Assembly (NCBI GenBank): GCA_916700875.1
Contig: CAKAKS010000066.1
Location: 34,966,490 to 35,030,489, forward strand
From: Sebastes aleutianus
Taxonomy: Eukaryota; Chordata; Actinopteri; Perciformes; Sebastidae
Direction of reading: 5' to 3'
DNA length: 64,000 nucleotides
How positions within the stretch are numbered: the stretch's first letter is position 1; every line of letters begins with the position of its first letter. Position numbers and translations under genes: made by a program. Under the pieces are notes generated by a model. The model was given only the letters and a program-made list of their open reading frames with translations. It did not search any database and was not told the DNA's origin. This document shows positions 46,809 through 60,000 of the stretch, piece after piece.

Positions 46809-47352
46809 CAGTGGTGGGAAGTAGCAAAGTACATTTACTCATGTAGTGTACAATTTAAAGTACAATTTTGAGGTACTTTACCGGAGTATTTCCATTTTAA
46901 GCTACTTTATACTTCTGCTCCACTACATCTCAGAGGTATATATTATACTTTTTACTTCGCTACATTTATTTCACAGCTGTAGTTACTTTTATTTTACAAA
47001 GAAAATGATCAACTTATTAAATATGGTGCATTGTTAAATAAAGGTCTACATCCCTGGGAGAGCCCCTGAAGTCCTCAAAAATGTTTTTTTTTTTTAATCT
47101 TGTAGTACATGATAATAACATTTTATCTTGTGTGCATAAGATACAAATATATATCATCTTTTGAAGTTTCCATAATTAAAGACTCTGACAGGGGCCATTT
47201 TGCATATTGGGGACTTGCTACTTTAAGTACATTTTGCTATAGTACTTTTACTCAAGTAGAACCTTGAACACAAGACATTTACTTGGAACAGAGTATTTTT
47301 ACAGTGTGTTTTTGTTTCTTCTTCTTAAGTAAAGGATCCTCCTCCACCACTG
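46809..47352. mobile_element. hAT-type palindromic MITE (CAGTGGTGG ends)
   Basis: CAGTGGTGGGAAGTAGCAAAG at the left and CCTCCTCCACCACTG at the right, flanked by TTAGAAAC (46801-46808) and TTAGAAAA (47353-47360), an 8-bp duplication with one change. AAGTACATTTACTCA and ACTTTTACTCAAGTAGAACC are the typical interior words of this common fish family. Confidence 0.85.
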
Positions 47353-47360
47353 TTAGAAAA

Positions 47361-47963
47361 GGCAAAAAATATATAGCATTTCCATATTTTTGAAGCAAAA
47401 ATAGCCCTTTTTGGGGTCTGTTTACTTCCGCCTGGAGGAAATGTGTTCTTGATTTTTATTCTTTTGATGGTCAATCAGTCAGAGCACATGAAACATTGTG
47501 CTTCAAATGTTCTTTCTTTGATGCAATCCTCTTTGAAGCGCTGACAGCGGATAAAAATGCAAACTCAGATGGCTCTTTAAAGCAGGAAGAAGTAATCGGC
47601 CAAATAGATTTGAACCATCAGATGCAGGATTTAAAGTGTCTACTGCATTATGTTATTGTGCTCCTGCATGCACACAGTGTCATGGTAACTTTGTTAAGGC
47701 CTCAGAGACATCTCTCGCCCTCTCTCCAAGATATACTGGGAGATGTGCAGTATAGGACGGATTCTGTATTGTCAGGCTTAGGGAATACCAGTGAGTACTG
47801 TACATTTTTTCACAACTATAAGTCTTACATAAAATGATAAATGTAAAACAAAATATATATGGAGAAATTGTGGAAATCGAATTGCACATAATTACCATGT
47901 TTTCTGGGATTGTCGCGTATATATATATATATACCATCCGTTTATGGTTGACATATGCTGTTT

Positions 47964-48010
<47 letters not shown>

Positions 48011-48866
48011 GTATATATATATGTATATGTGAAAACAGTGGTGAAAAGACTTTCTCATGTAATGATTGATTTCAGTTGACCATGTGCAAAGCCCGGTATA
48101 GGAGGTAGTTTTAGTGCATCCACATAGGCCTGCTGTGCAGCTTTGGTTTGGTTTGTCTGTCAGGGGGAAGGGATTTAGATGTCAGTCTGGTCTTTTTGGA
48201 AATGTGAAATATTTGCCCCATAGATTTCAGAGAGGCCTGCCTCTCTGTTCCTAGGGCCCGTGGTCCTCATTGTCACAGCTCTTTCACTTTTGAGCTCTTT
48301 ATTCTCGTCGGCCGTGCATCTCAGTTAACACACTGGGCAGCTTTGTGTGGAGGGAGCTTGCTGTCTGTGTGTACGCATTTGCACGAGCGTGGGTGTGTAA
48401 ATGTGTGTGCGTTGGCGCGTGCATCGTCTTTGTGCCTGAATGCGTGACGGCAGTGAAAAAAAGAGAATGTGATACGAGCGCGTGGCGGAGTGAGGGACTG
48501 GACGTGAAGTGAATGGGAGGCAAAGTAAGAGACAAAACACAGAGGGGGGGGACTCTTTTTACAGATGGACGTTTCATAGCTTGTGATGTGAGATGTTCTG
48601 TTCTCTTAACTGGTCTAACTATAGGCACAGACAGGCGTTTAGGAAAGAGTGTCTAATTGTTGATCCCCAGCTGCTGTGGAGGGGCTGGATGGGTTTTCCG
48701 TTGTTGGAGTTGTGTGAAGAGGCTGCTGCACCATGCAGGCAAACCCTCCTCCTTCTCTTTAGGGAGTAGGGACCTGTACTTGGCAGAGCTGATGTTAACT
48801 GATGAAGGGCTGGCTGTTTGCAGACTCATAAACCATGTACTGTATTAAATGAGTGAGTTTTTAAAT
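47361..48866. other. intergenic or nim1k intron DNA with AT microsatellites
   Basis: (TA)n and (ATATGT)n tracts lie at about 47920-48030, and a GTGTG-rich stretch lies near 48360-48420. Open frames here are low-complexity and unsupported. Confidence 0.5.
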
Positions 48867-49060
48867 GGTCCATCTGTCCATCCATCCATTCTCTGCCGCT
48901 TATCCGGTGCCAGGTTGTGATATAGCAGCAGGCTAAGCAAGGTCCCTCTCCCGAGCAACATTTTCCAGCTGCTCCTTGGGGATCCTGAGTGTCTCCAGCG
49001 TGTTCTGGCTAGGCTGTACCCATGGGGTCTCCTACTAGTTGGACGTGCCCGAAAAAACTC
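48867..49060 (-). mobile_element. Rex3/RTE-like LINE 3' fragment
   Basis: CATCCATCCATTCTCTGCCGC on the plus strand is the reverse of the typical Rex3 tail, a (GATG)n run after GCGGCAGAGAATG. Upstream on the minus strand the text ACTAGTAGGAGACCCCATGG and CCCAAGGAGCAGCTGG-like sequence matches the usual 3' coding end. Only about 200 bp remain. Confidence 0.7.
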
Positions 49061-50309
49061 CAAAGGAAGCCTATCTCTAAAGTTGGAAGCTAATTTTTGG
49101 TTGCACAAAATTCTTTCAGGCACTACCCAAAGTACTTGGCCGTAGATGCCTTTTCTAAATATAGACTTGTTTGTACTCGTGAAAGGTTTTATAGCTTTAA
49201 AACCGATTAAGACTGCTTACTTGGTCTGACAAGGAGACTAAAATATTTTTTAAATGATTTCAAACAGAGAAAAAAGCTAATTAATTTATTTTATTAAACT
49301 GTAACCAGATGGTATTTGGTGATTTGTCTTGACATAATATGATTCAAATGACTTACCAGTTGATTTCAACTTTAATTCACTGTCAGAGAGGTACGAGCAA
49401 GATATTTATAAGGTTTCTTCCACTGGTGTTGTGTCTGTCTGTCTGTGTGTGTGTGTGTTGGTGTGTGTATAAATCCATCAGTCAGCTCGTGCACATAATT
49501 AACATGGGTACTCCGAGGCCCGGTACAGCACTGTATCACTGTAAACATGGCACTGCTGTGTGCTCTCTTTCTTGACACTCAGTGCCAGTTAATGCCTAAT
49601 CCTCAGCATGAAAAAAAGCAAAACAAACATGCTCGGCCAGTGTCCATCACCAAGCAACCAGGTAGCTCTGTTATTCAGAGGAAGCAAAGCACAAAGCAAT
49701 CCGGCTGACTATTACTCGTCTATAGACCCTCTGTGGAGATACTCTCCACTTAATGTAATCAAGTAGATCCAGCTAGTTATTTCAAATGTCTATATATGGC
49801 AGAGTGTGTCTCGTGCTCTGTTAAAGAGATTTTAGGAATATATTTACTAAGATTAGAAGTATGATATTTAGGATGAAAAAAAAAAAAAGTGAATATGTGA
49901 TGACCTGTGTCTTTCCCTGTCCATCTGTTTGACATGTTTTCCAGATAGGAGGGCTGCAGTCGAAAAGTCTTTTCCTCTTGGGAAGCTTCCTAATGGAGTG
50001 AAATGACCCCGGAAGTATCTCAGTAGCAGCCATGATGAGAGCTGGTTGTATCCTCTAAATGCTGAGCAAAGGTGCTTCAATGCTTCCTTTCTTATCTCCT
50101 TTAGAGGATACACCAAAGCATCCTCTATCAAAGGAAAAGAGATAATGCCGTCCCACAATTCCTTGTGGCCGCAACATTTAAAGCGACGCACCATTCTGCC
50201 GTTCATGAAAACAAACAATATGCTTATCTTGCCTAATAATTTCATACGGGCATATACTGATTTGGGATTCATGTTGATAAATATGAGTGGACAGTGACGA
50301 CTATTTCGT
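49061..50309. other. intergenic or nim1k intron DNA, nothing seen
   Basis: The open frames in this stretch, including a 148-codon one on the minus strand (49868-50314), show no recognised domain and contain low-complexity ends. A short GT tract lies near 49445. Confidence 0.4.
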
Positions 50310-51060
50310 TTCACTTTATTTTTAATTATTTATTTATGTCGAACATGTAACAAATACCTCAGTAAAAAACAGAACAAGAATAACTAATAAAATGAACAGT
50401 AAACATGTAGGAAACTGTCAATAAACAAATAATCAACATAAATAAATATTACGTCCGAAAAAGGAGTAGGAAGAAATATACATTTAATGGTCCTACCCCT
50501 TCTCCATAGCTCAAAAAATAACTCAATATTTATCATATATTCATTTTTTATTTCAGTTCCAACCTTGGTAATGAAGTGATATTTTTCACCGGTTGTCCAC
50601 GTTAGGTCAGATGATCCTTTATTATATGTTGATGTGGAGTGTTCCAGCAGCAGGAAGATTTAGGATTTTTTAGTCATGATTCCTGACTCTGATAACATAT
50701 TGATGCTCGAGGCGAGGCGATCTCTCAGGCGTCTTTTTGTGCGGCCTATGTAGAAAAAGCCCTCCTCACATGGACAAGACAAGTGGTATATGACAAAGGT
50801 GGTGTTACAGTTAATGAAATCACTTTGTTTACAGGTTTTATCTGAATTAATGTTAGCAAAAAGCCCGGGTTTCTGTGGAGATTCATTATGTGTTTTTCAG
50901 CAGGAAGCGTTGATTTGTGACCTGGGCTTGGATTGTTGTGTGCCGTTCAGAAGCGTTTACCCTTTGGGTTGCGTCCACTGGTTTTCAGTGCGTAAATACC
51001 TGCCGCAGGCCACATTGATTGAGTTTTCGCTAGCTTTGGTTGTCTGAGTTTTTTGAGCTG
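50310..51060 (-). pseudogene. retroelement remnant with a GIY-YIG-like segment
   Basis: On the minus strand, about 50820-50690 reads DFINCNTTFVIYHLSCPCEE then GFFYIGRTKRRLRDRL, which matches the VIY..SCPC...YIGRT.R.L..R layout of the GIY-YIG endonuclease of Penelope-like retroelements. Other frames upstream give MWPAAGIYALKTSGRNPKGK. Several frame changes exist and no RT domain was found nearby, so this is a 3' fragment. Assignment to Penelope is likely but not proved. Confidence 0.6.
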
Positions 51061-51428
51061 CCTACAATGGTGTTTGCAAATGTCTGTAAAAAATGTTTTT
51101 TTCAACTTTTCTTTATTGAAGAAATCATCAAATACAATGTGTGACAATATGACAAAACACAACATTAAGCATCATACTGAAATATGGATCCCAAAACATG
51201 CATGACTCCATTCTTCTTACTAGGCTGATCCATTCATCATTGTATCAGGACTGTAAAAAGGATCAACTGGTGCAAATAGCTGACTATTATGACATCGTGG
51301 CAGAAAAAAACAAAAAAACATAATAACAAACAAAATAATGAGATTAGAGATGCAGTTTGGTCATCTTTGTTTGAACGACTTGTGTGTGCATCTTTCATTT
51401 CTCTGTCGATAATGTATTTGCCCCCAAC

Positions 51429-52081
51429 TTAAAGCTGCAGTGGGTAGAAATGGAGCATATATGATTAAAAAAAGTCATTTTTATAAAACAGTCACTATAT
51501 CCTGACAGTAGTGCATGAGACCGGTAATCTGAAAAAAATCATGTCCCTCGGTGTCCTCCGGCTTTTTCCGGTGCTCCTAACGTTATCTGCAGGATTTCAC
51601 AGACCGGAGGAAAACAAGCAGTCAGAGCTGATCTGGAGTCAGCCGTCCTGTCTATGAGAGCCGGCTGTCAATCACTTGCAAACTCCGATCAAACGGTCAA
51701 ACTAGACAGCGCTGATCTAATATGAATCAATATTCTGTTACTGTAATGCCTATTTCTCTCCTCAAATGTTCTCAGAATCATCTTGTAGTGTACTGTTCAG
51801 CTGTAAAATGAGAAAGTTTGAGACCCGGCAGCCATGTTGAAATCCCTTGAGGAAATACCAAGCACCGCCCACCAGCCAGAGCACAGCCAATAGGAACGCT
51901 CTCTCTCTGAAATGACCTGTGATTGGCCTCCCGTCACAGGCTAGATTTTTTAAAGCCTGAAAACAGAGCCATGAGGAGGTGCTAGTTTTCTCTCAGAACA
52001 CTTGTATTACAATATGCTGAAAGGTTATTATGGAGTTTTTGACCAAAGATGCCAAACTTCTACTGCCTACTGCCACTTTAA
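51429..52081. mobile_element. MITE family B, copy 4
   Basis: TTAA-AGCTGCAGTGGGTAGAAATG at the left and CTGCCTACTGCCACT-TTAA at the right. It is inverted relative to the other copies (the CATGCACTACTGTCAGGATA segment appears as TATCCTGACAGTAGTGCATG). Confidence 0.85.
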
Positions 52082-53229
52082 CCTGAACCAACCCTTATCC
52101 CTAACCCTAACCACCGAGAGGGGCGCTGTCATTTTAATAGGAGGGAAACAGGCTTCTACATAACACCTGTGTCTGCGCCAGCAGTTGTGCAGACACCTGG
52201 TTTGACTTTTGAGCAGCAGAAAGAGGAGTTAGTTATGCAGTTTGAGCAAGAGAGGTTCTGATTAAAGTGCACATGGTGTACATGGAGAAGCAGCTTGAGT
52301 GGGAGAAAAAGCTTCTGACGGAGAAGGAAAAGGAACGTAATAAGCTGTGTGACATTGTATACCGGCTGTATTCCGAGAAATGTTAATCAATCCTTATTCA
52401 GTAAATAGACTAATAATTATCTCAAATTGAAAAATACAATTTCCTGATGATTTTGTCCCATAACTCTTATTGCTCTGCTCCCATTATTGATGTGTTTATC
52501 TCATGCACGGTTGTCCTTTTAGTCCTTGTATTTCCATAAATAAAAGGCTGGTATTCAGGGATTGCTGCTTTGTGCTGTAAAGTGGAGGCCTCTCCTCTCT
52601 TAGCAAGTCCTTTTAGGCTGCCTGAGATCAATGCTTAGATATTCATGGCCCGATGGCAGGAAGGTGTTTGAAGGCTGGGAGACTGTAGGCCTCACAAAAG
52701 AGAAAAGCTTTGATTTCCTAGCGAGGCTTTAATATAGATGCATTCATCTTGATATAGAGATGGATGAGAGAACACCTCCCAAAGCACCATGTTACACCGA
52801 GTTAACCAATTCTGCTCCAGCTTTATACACACACCATGCTATGTCATGACAAAACACCCAATTAGTACATTGTTTCATTACAGTTTGCAGCACTTTGCTG
52901 CATAATTTTGTGTTATGCTGAAGGAAAAAATACGTTCCCACAGTAACTATAACTGATATCCATGTCTTTTTAATGAATTCAGTTATACAAAATTGTTTAT
53001 TAGTATTGACATCGCCATTTAACTTCATCACCTCAGAAAATAAATTATTTGTGTTCCATACCAACAAGATGAAACAACTTCACAAATGCAACAATGCTGT
53101 GTCATCTTTGTTATTGTGTGGATGTGTGAGAGGTTACCATATGCAGCTTTGCAGGATGAGATATTAGTCTATATTCATATCCTGCCTGTCACACTCAGCA
53201 TCAAGCCCATTGATTCCCTAGTAGAGATA
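52082..53229. other. nim1k upstream or intron DNA, no gene seen
   Basis: The segment 52190-52385 has frames such as TPGLTFEQQKEELVMQFEQE and MEKQLEWEKKLLTEKEKERN that look like a decayed coiled-coil coding piece, perhaps from a retroelement gag. It is too short and too broken to name. Confidence 0.4.
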
Positions 53230-53237
53230 TAGTTTAT

Positions 53238-53514
53238 AGTGTTGTCAAAAATATCGAAGTATCAATACATATCAATACTGAATATTTGAAACGGTTTCAA
53301 TACTCATTTTCTACAGTATCGATACACAGCTACCAGCGACACTTTCTGCTCTATCTTCTCACTGAACGTGAGATCACACACAAACACCGCTATTTATCTT
53401 TTAGTAAAAATCAAATGTTTTATGCCCTCGATGTTGTGTACATTTTTCCCTGTGGAGATCAATATTTTTCACGGTATTGCATCGAAGTTAGAAATTCCAT
53501 TATTGTGACAACAC
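53238..53514. mobile_element. hAT-type MITE (GTGTTGTCA ends)
   Basis: AGTGTTGTCAAAAATATCGA at the left and TATTGTGACAACAC at the right, flanked by a perfect 8-bp duplication TAGTTTAT (53230-53237 and 53515-53522). The interior has ATCGAAGTATCAATAC-type text and no transposase. Confidence 0.85.
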
Positions 53515-53522
53515 TAGTTTAT

Positions 53523-54975
53523 TTTTTATAATACAGCTGGACACTGTCGTTTTTATCAAACTTTACTGCAGTAAAGAGGAGTAATGAATGCCTCTGATGG
53601 GGACTATTTTTAACCTAAATACATATTTGGTGTACTAGTGAGTATGCGGCACCAGAACTGTTCATGTGGGATGCAATCAAAAATGAACTACATGAACAGC
53701 CAGTGACATGGTGTTTTTAATCGATTCTTGTCTTTTTTCTGGCAACACAGGCATATCTTGTTGGTAGGATCATTTCATTCATTGGTTTTGAGTTTTTCAT
53801 GGGTTTTGTTGACAAAAACAAAAATATTGAATATTGCCAGTAGGGCTGCCCCCTATGACGACTAATCTGTCCTTTTGGTCTTAATCGACTCGAATTGTCA
53901 TTTCAATCATCATTATTTCATGCTGAATGACTTATTTAGGAGAAACTTGGGAGCACATCTCTGGTAAACACCTGATTTAAAGTGCTGCTTTTGACTGATT
54001 CTTTTTGGAGAAACTCAGTTTTACAGATCTGCCGATTAAATCGATTAATCAACGAAATCTTCCGAGTGTTTGTCAACTAAGAATCTCTTTGGTCGAGGAT
54101 AGCTCTGTTTGCCAGTGTTACCCTTTAATGCAACATTAGACTGTGTATTCAAACTGTTACCGTGGCAACATTTGGGAGGTTAAATACTAGGAAGGCTGTA
54201 GATTGTAGTTTGTGTTAATTATAGGCGACTGTAGTCACTGTGGTATTTTCAATTCAGGTGTCAGGTTGAATGTTAAGCAATTAACTTAAGCTGTTTGAAA
54301 GTATGCACACTATTATTCAGTTAAAGACTCCTACCAGGAGATGTTAATAATTAGTTTATTTTATTGTGCTGATTTGAGTTGTCATTCTAGAAGATACTGT
54401 ATGTATATGTCTGCTAAATCACGGTTCACCTTAACCTCAGATTCACCTTTTCTTTTTCCTCTCATGGGACGTTGTTAGAGCTCTGTTTTCTGAGCAGCAT
54501 GCAATTATCACCTAATTATAAACTAATACAGGTACGTACTGTACCACACAAACACACACAAGGGAGTGACAGTCATCACTCATACTCTCCACTAGAAATG
54601 GAATAAGTTAGTCAGGTTGTAAGTATCTTCTTGGTGGTGGAAAGTGATGAGGATCTCTGATTTGTTTATTTTGGCTCTCATGGCTACCAAAGTGTGCATC
54701 GCTCTTGGACTCGAGCACCAAATTAAGTAAGATTGATACGGCACATGTGCACACAAACGCTTTCACATGGAGGGTGGAAAAAACATGTTTTGCAAAGATG
54801 CTCGACCCATAAAAAAATCTACAAAATTGCCAAAATGATAAATATTATGACAAAGCTACTAGTAGGTAAAAAAACAATGGAAAAATGAGAATAAAAAGGA
54901 AAGGGAGGGCTGCATGTGCACCAAAGTTAACAGAAATTACATTTATTTTTGTATCTCTCTTGTGCTTCATTCCAG
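53523..54975. other. nim1k upstream or intron DNA
   Basis: About 53847-54110 begins TAGGGCTGCCCCCTATGACG and contains CGATTAATCAACGAAATC, resembling a decayed hAT-type MITE like that at 35215. No coding signal was seen. Confidence 0.4.
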
Positions 54976-55499
54976 GATGTCTCGCTAAATGCCCCATGGC
55001 GGCACCCTGACACTATCATCTGTTCAACCTCTTTCCTCCAACACCCCCCCATTCAGCTCCTCTTCCCTCCTCCTCAACCTGTGGCCTATTTATACCCCGG
55101 AGACTCACAAGAGCCCATTAAAGCTCCGCAGACCTCTTCAGCCGGAGACAACAGTGAGTCGATCCCATCTCCATCCTCGTCACCTTTTCTCTGACAGCTA
55201 AAGGAAAACTAAGACTTCAACTACTGGAAATTCTTGAAATACAGCAAGACTACAACTTCATCAAGCTTAAGATGACAAACTGACATTCTATCGTGGAGAG
55301 GACTGTTTGCAGCTGCTGCAGATTTGGGAAATTCTGGATGCAGCATGTGTTTGGCTCCACAGACTGGAGGTTCTGTCCTATTTCTTTGACATACAGGAAA
55401 ACACTCATTCATAACATTTGGTTATTGACTCAGTTGCCTAAATAGCTGTGAGATTTGGGCAAGGACGTCTTGCCTTCTAAATGGCTCACACATCTAAAG
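54976..55499 (+). other. non-coding 5' exon of nim1k
   Basis: A TGTGCTTCATTCCAG acceptor opens this exon and a strong donor GTAAGT follows at 55500. It ends with ATGGCTCACACATCTAAAG. Spliced to the next exon at 55906, that ATG opens a seven-codon upstream frame whose TGA overlaps the nim1k ATG. An upstream open frame (to 55194) has no recognised similarity. Confidence 0.6.
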
Positions 55500-55906
55500 G
55501 TAAGTCAAGGTTTTCGTCCCATTTGAGTTTACACTACATCAACTTTGACACTGGATCTATGATAGTAAAACAAATATAAATTTTGTATTTAACTTTTGCA
55601 AATCCTTGTATTGTTAATCTGATATGATTGGACAAGAAAAATGGAACATAAATTGTAGTGGGCTTAAAATAAATGTATGATACCTCGCCATACAGTTAAA
55701 TAGAAGCAGCTGCAAATATAATACTCAAGCTTTATTTCTTGCCTTTTGTTTGCTTTTGGGTATATTTTAAAATGCACTGGCATACTGTAGGAGCATCAAT
55801 CATTGTGCAGTGATCCACAAAACGAATATGTCTTTTTTCTTATTTGGCATCCAGTCCACCCCCTGCCATGAGCTAAGCCCACGCCACCCTGGGCGTCCCT
55901 TGCAGG

Positions 55907-56962
55907 ATGACTGCTGTCTGCCCCGCCGAGAGCAGCCCAGAGGGGGCTGAGGCCGGGGCCGGGACGGCAGGGGGCTCCAGGGGGCCGGGGGCAGCAGGCA
56001 CCGCTGGGAGCATCTCAGTTTCTGGGGCATCAAACGGAGACTCTGTCGGAGGTTCAGCCGGAGGCACGGCTGTGGTCACTGGCGGCCAGAGGTACTCGCG
56101 CTGGAGCCGCCAGGACAGCTCAGACATCAATACGGATGATGAGGGAGCCACCATCCGCCGCCTCACTCCGCTGGAAAGGCTGAACCTGGATATGTGCCAG
56201 GATGACAGGTAGTGGTCAAGAGATGAAGCACCTTTTTTTATAGGTCCTTTGTAGTCAAGGTATTTTAGAATCATAATTTGGTGTATTTCTATTCGCTTTT
56301 TTGACTTGGTGACATTTTTACTATGGTGGTGCCACTGTAGTACATCATAAAGAATATTTACATCTTCTGTTATGTAATGTGGTCACAGGGTGGTCCGTGA
56401 GCTAACAGTAGGCAGAAGAATCGGCTTCTACAAAATCCGAGGAGAGATCGGCTGTGGAAATTTCTCCCATGTCAAGCTGGGAATTCATGCCCTCACCAAA
56501 GGTAAGAAGACATCAGTGAACTGCTAAAACACCTGCACTCAAGTACAGGAAAACATCTATTGAAGAGTCACACTGACTATAATGCTATTCTATAGTGATC
56601 GACAGTTTGACAGATAGCCATCACTAAAAGTCTAAACACATCCATTTGTTAAAGATAAGAGTCTTAGGCAAGCTCTCTGCTCTGGATTGTTTTAGATTTA
56701 AGTGATCATTTGGCCGATGAGCTGTTTCCATCAATGGGCTGCTACACTAAACAAGTGTGTCCTCCTTATGTAGCAATTCACTAACAAGGTGATGTGTGCC
56801 TGGCCAGAGGGCTGATTCAGCCACGAGGAGACAGACTGTCTGCTGCCCTTGAGCAGATGGATTGATTAGAGATCTCCAGTTTCCTTAGCGACGGCTAAAA
56901 TTGCTGCATGCCTCATCAAAGGCGAAAGAAGAGGGAGGAGAACGAGCGTGTGTGAGTGTGTT

Positions 56963-57000
<38 letters not shown>

Positions 57001-60000
57001 CGCTCTATATTTTCAGGGTTATATATGTACTTTATTGTCTGCCTGTCTGTGCCACGCTATGTGTGTGTGTGTGGATCTAAGTGGTATCATTTAGTCCTCA
57101 GAAAACAATATGAGCTGCGATGCATTTTGCATGCTCCTATTGAAAGCTATGTCACAGCTGAAAGGGAGCCTGAATAATGCATACTGACGCACAATTAGAT
57201 ATCTCAACACCATTTTGCCACTTCAGAACTTTTCTGTGTTCAGTTACCTCAGGTCTATTTAACTTCTCTTTTGAATTATTTAACAGAATACAGTAAAGAT
57301 ATCAGTTGAATTTCATATATGTAAAGTATTTCTTTTTATCTTAGATTGGCAGTAAAATTGTGTACGTTTTAAAATGTGCACTATATTTTTATTTTTTACA
57401 CATTTTTAAAGAAGAGAAGTTAAATTTGATTCCAGGACAATGTAGCGAACTCAGCACTGACCTGAAGTCACTACAGTATTACAGAAAAAGATCAATTTCC
57501 GGTCATTTACAAAAGCAAATTTCCTTTTAAGATGGGGCTAAAAATGAGAATTGACCCTCTGGGAGAACATAATCAAGAAAATTGGTGAGGGCAGCTTATC
57601 CTCCATCAAATTATCTAGAGGAGAGCATCAGGCTTGGTCACTTCAGGGGCAATTCTGTGTTTGCTGCTCACATATTCTGTCCTCTATAATATTTATGTAA
57701 CACATGTAATGCATAATTTCTGTGTGAGTGGGATTTTTTAAATGATGATAGACACAATGGGAGCATTTATATTCTGATTTTAATACAAATTATTTGATTA
57801 TGCCTCTGCGCAGGCGAGAGCCATGGCCAGAGGCATTATGTTTTTGGGTTGTCCGTCCATCTGTCTGCACCATTCTCGTGAACATGATATCTCAGGAAGC
57901 CTGGAGGGAATTTCTTCAAATTTGGTACAAATGTCCACTCGGACTCAAGGATGAAGTGATTAGAATTTGGTGGTTAAAGGTGAAGTTGAATGTGACCTCA
58001 CACGACCCGTTTCTGTCCATAACTCAAGAATTCATATGCTAATTATGACAGTTTGCAGAGGCATACAACCATGAGGCGATAATTCTAGTTTTCCCTTTCA
58101 AGTCGCAAATGAAATACCACTTTAAAGTATTTCTCTGCATGCTTTTTAAATGATCTGTACAACTGATCATTTTTTTCAGTGATCATTGATCTTTAATCTC
58201 CTCCCTTGGCATCACCAGACAAAGTGGCTATAAAGATCCTGGACAAAACCAAGCTGGATCAGAAGACCCAGAGGCTGCTGTCCAGAGAGATCTCTAGCAT
58301 GGAAAAGCTGCACCATCCCAACATCATACGCCTCTATGAGGTTTGACTCATATTGGTTTATATATGAATTTTAGCCGATCCCAATGATCACTGCATCCGG
58401 CCCAACATCCGATATACCTTCTTGTGCACTCTGACATTCTTGTCATACTTTTCCTTTTTTTTAAGGTGGTGGAGACGTTGTCACGGTTACACCTGGTGAT
58501 GGAGTACGCAGGGGGAGGAGAGCTCTATACCAAGATCACTACAGAAGGGAAGCTTTCTGACACTGATGGCAAGATTGTCTTCGCTCAGATCCTCTCTGCT
58601 GTTAAACACATGGTCAGTACATAGAGGTTTATAGTGAGGTGGTATGGTCAAGTCAAATAATACAAAGCTAAATCTCAATCTGGATGTAACTTTTATGAGA
58701 TTTCATTTCAATATTGATAGTTAAATAACTGCGATATTGACCTTTAAGATGACAACCTATATTGTCTGCTATACGTTGGTAATGAAATCTATAGTATCGT
58801 CTATTCTCTGCTGCTGCAATGGCCTGGTTTAACCATGGGGGTCATTAATATTTCATCTAACCTTCTATTCTAATTAATCTCATATGACAGACTATTTACA
58901 CACCGCTGGTTTTTATGCATCACGAGTTCAACTTACAATAAGTACAACAGAAGAGTAAACTGAGACTTCAAGCTCACCAACATTATAACAAACCAACTGT
59001 GAGGAGTACAAGCTCCTGAACTATCAAAGCATGACGGTAGATTCAATGAGAAAATATTCTTTTAATCCCCTAGAATATTTATGTATGATGGACAGTATGT
59101 AGGTATTATAAAAGAGCTCTCGTGGATTAGGAAAATAATATTTATACACTTGTCCATGTAGCATCTTTACTGGATCAGTAGAATTTCAGTGGCAAGGGAA
59201 TTGCATTCGCTTTACCGCACCGCTGTGACGAAAAGAGAGCTGAGCCGGAAGGCAAAGCTCTCGATCTACCGATCAATCTTCGTTCCTACTCTCACCTATG
59301 GTCATGATGGCTGGGTCATGACCCAAAGAACTAGATCGCGGGTACAAGCGGCCGAAATGGGTTTCCTCAGGAGGGTGGCTGGCGTCTCCCTTAGAGATAG
59401 GGTGAGAAGCTCAGTCATCCGTGAGGGACTCGGAGTAGAGCCGCTACTCCTTTGCGTTGAAAGGAGCCAGCTGAGGTGGTTCGGGCATCTAGTGAGGATG
59501 CCCCCTGCCCAACTAGGTGGAGAGATTATATCTCCACACTGGCCTGGGAACGCCTCGGATCCCCCAGTCAGAGCTGGTTAATGTGGCCCGGGAAAGGGAA
59601 GTTTGGGGTCTCCTGCTGGAGCTGTTGCCCCCGTGACCCGACCCCGGATAAGAGGTTGAAGATGAATGAATGATGAATGAATGAATGAAAAAAACACTCT
59701 GCTTGTATTAATGATTTGTGTCTGATATGTTTTTTTATGTTAAGAATGCTTAAAGTAACATCTACTCCTTCTCCCTCACTGAAAAATCCAGAATCTATGA
59801 AAATGCAAATATTTTTCATTTCAAAAGTTGAACTGCTGGACACAAGATGTCGGCTTCTTCACTGAAAAGTCCATTCTCAGTGTATGTGCATTGGGGACTT
59901 CCAAAGTAGGTGGCACGTACATAATGCAGTCTCTTCTTGTTCTCCCACAGCATGAAAACAACATCATCCACCGTGACCTGAAGGCAGAAAATGTCTTCTA

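Noticed and set aside
49868..50314. 148-codon minus-strand frame
   Set aside because: No recognised domain, ends in poly-Phe/Ser from an A-rich tract, and no splice or regulatory support.
52098..52112. CCCTAACCCTAACC, a possible interstitial telomere repeat
   Set aside because: Only about two units; too short to distinguish from chance.
55873..56274. 133-codon minus-strand Pro/Ala-rich frame
   Set aside because: It is a shadow of the GC-rich first nim1k coding exon.
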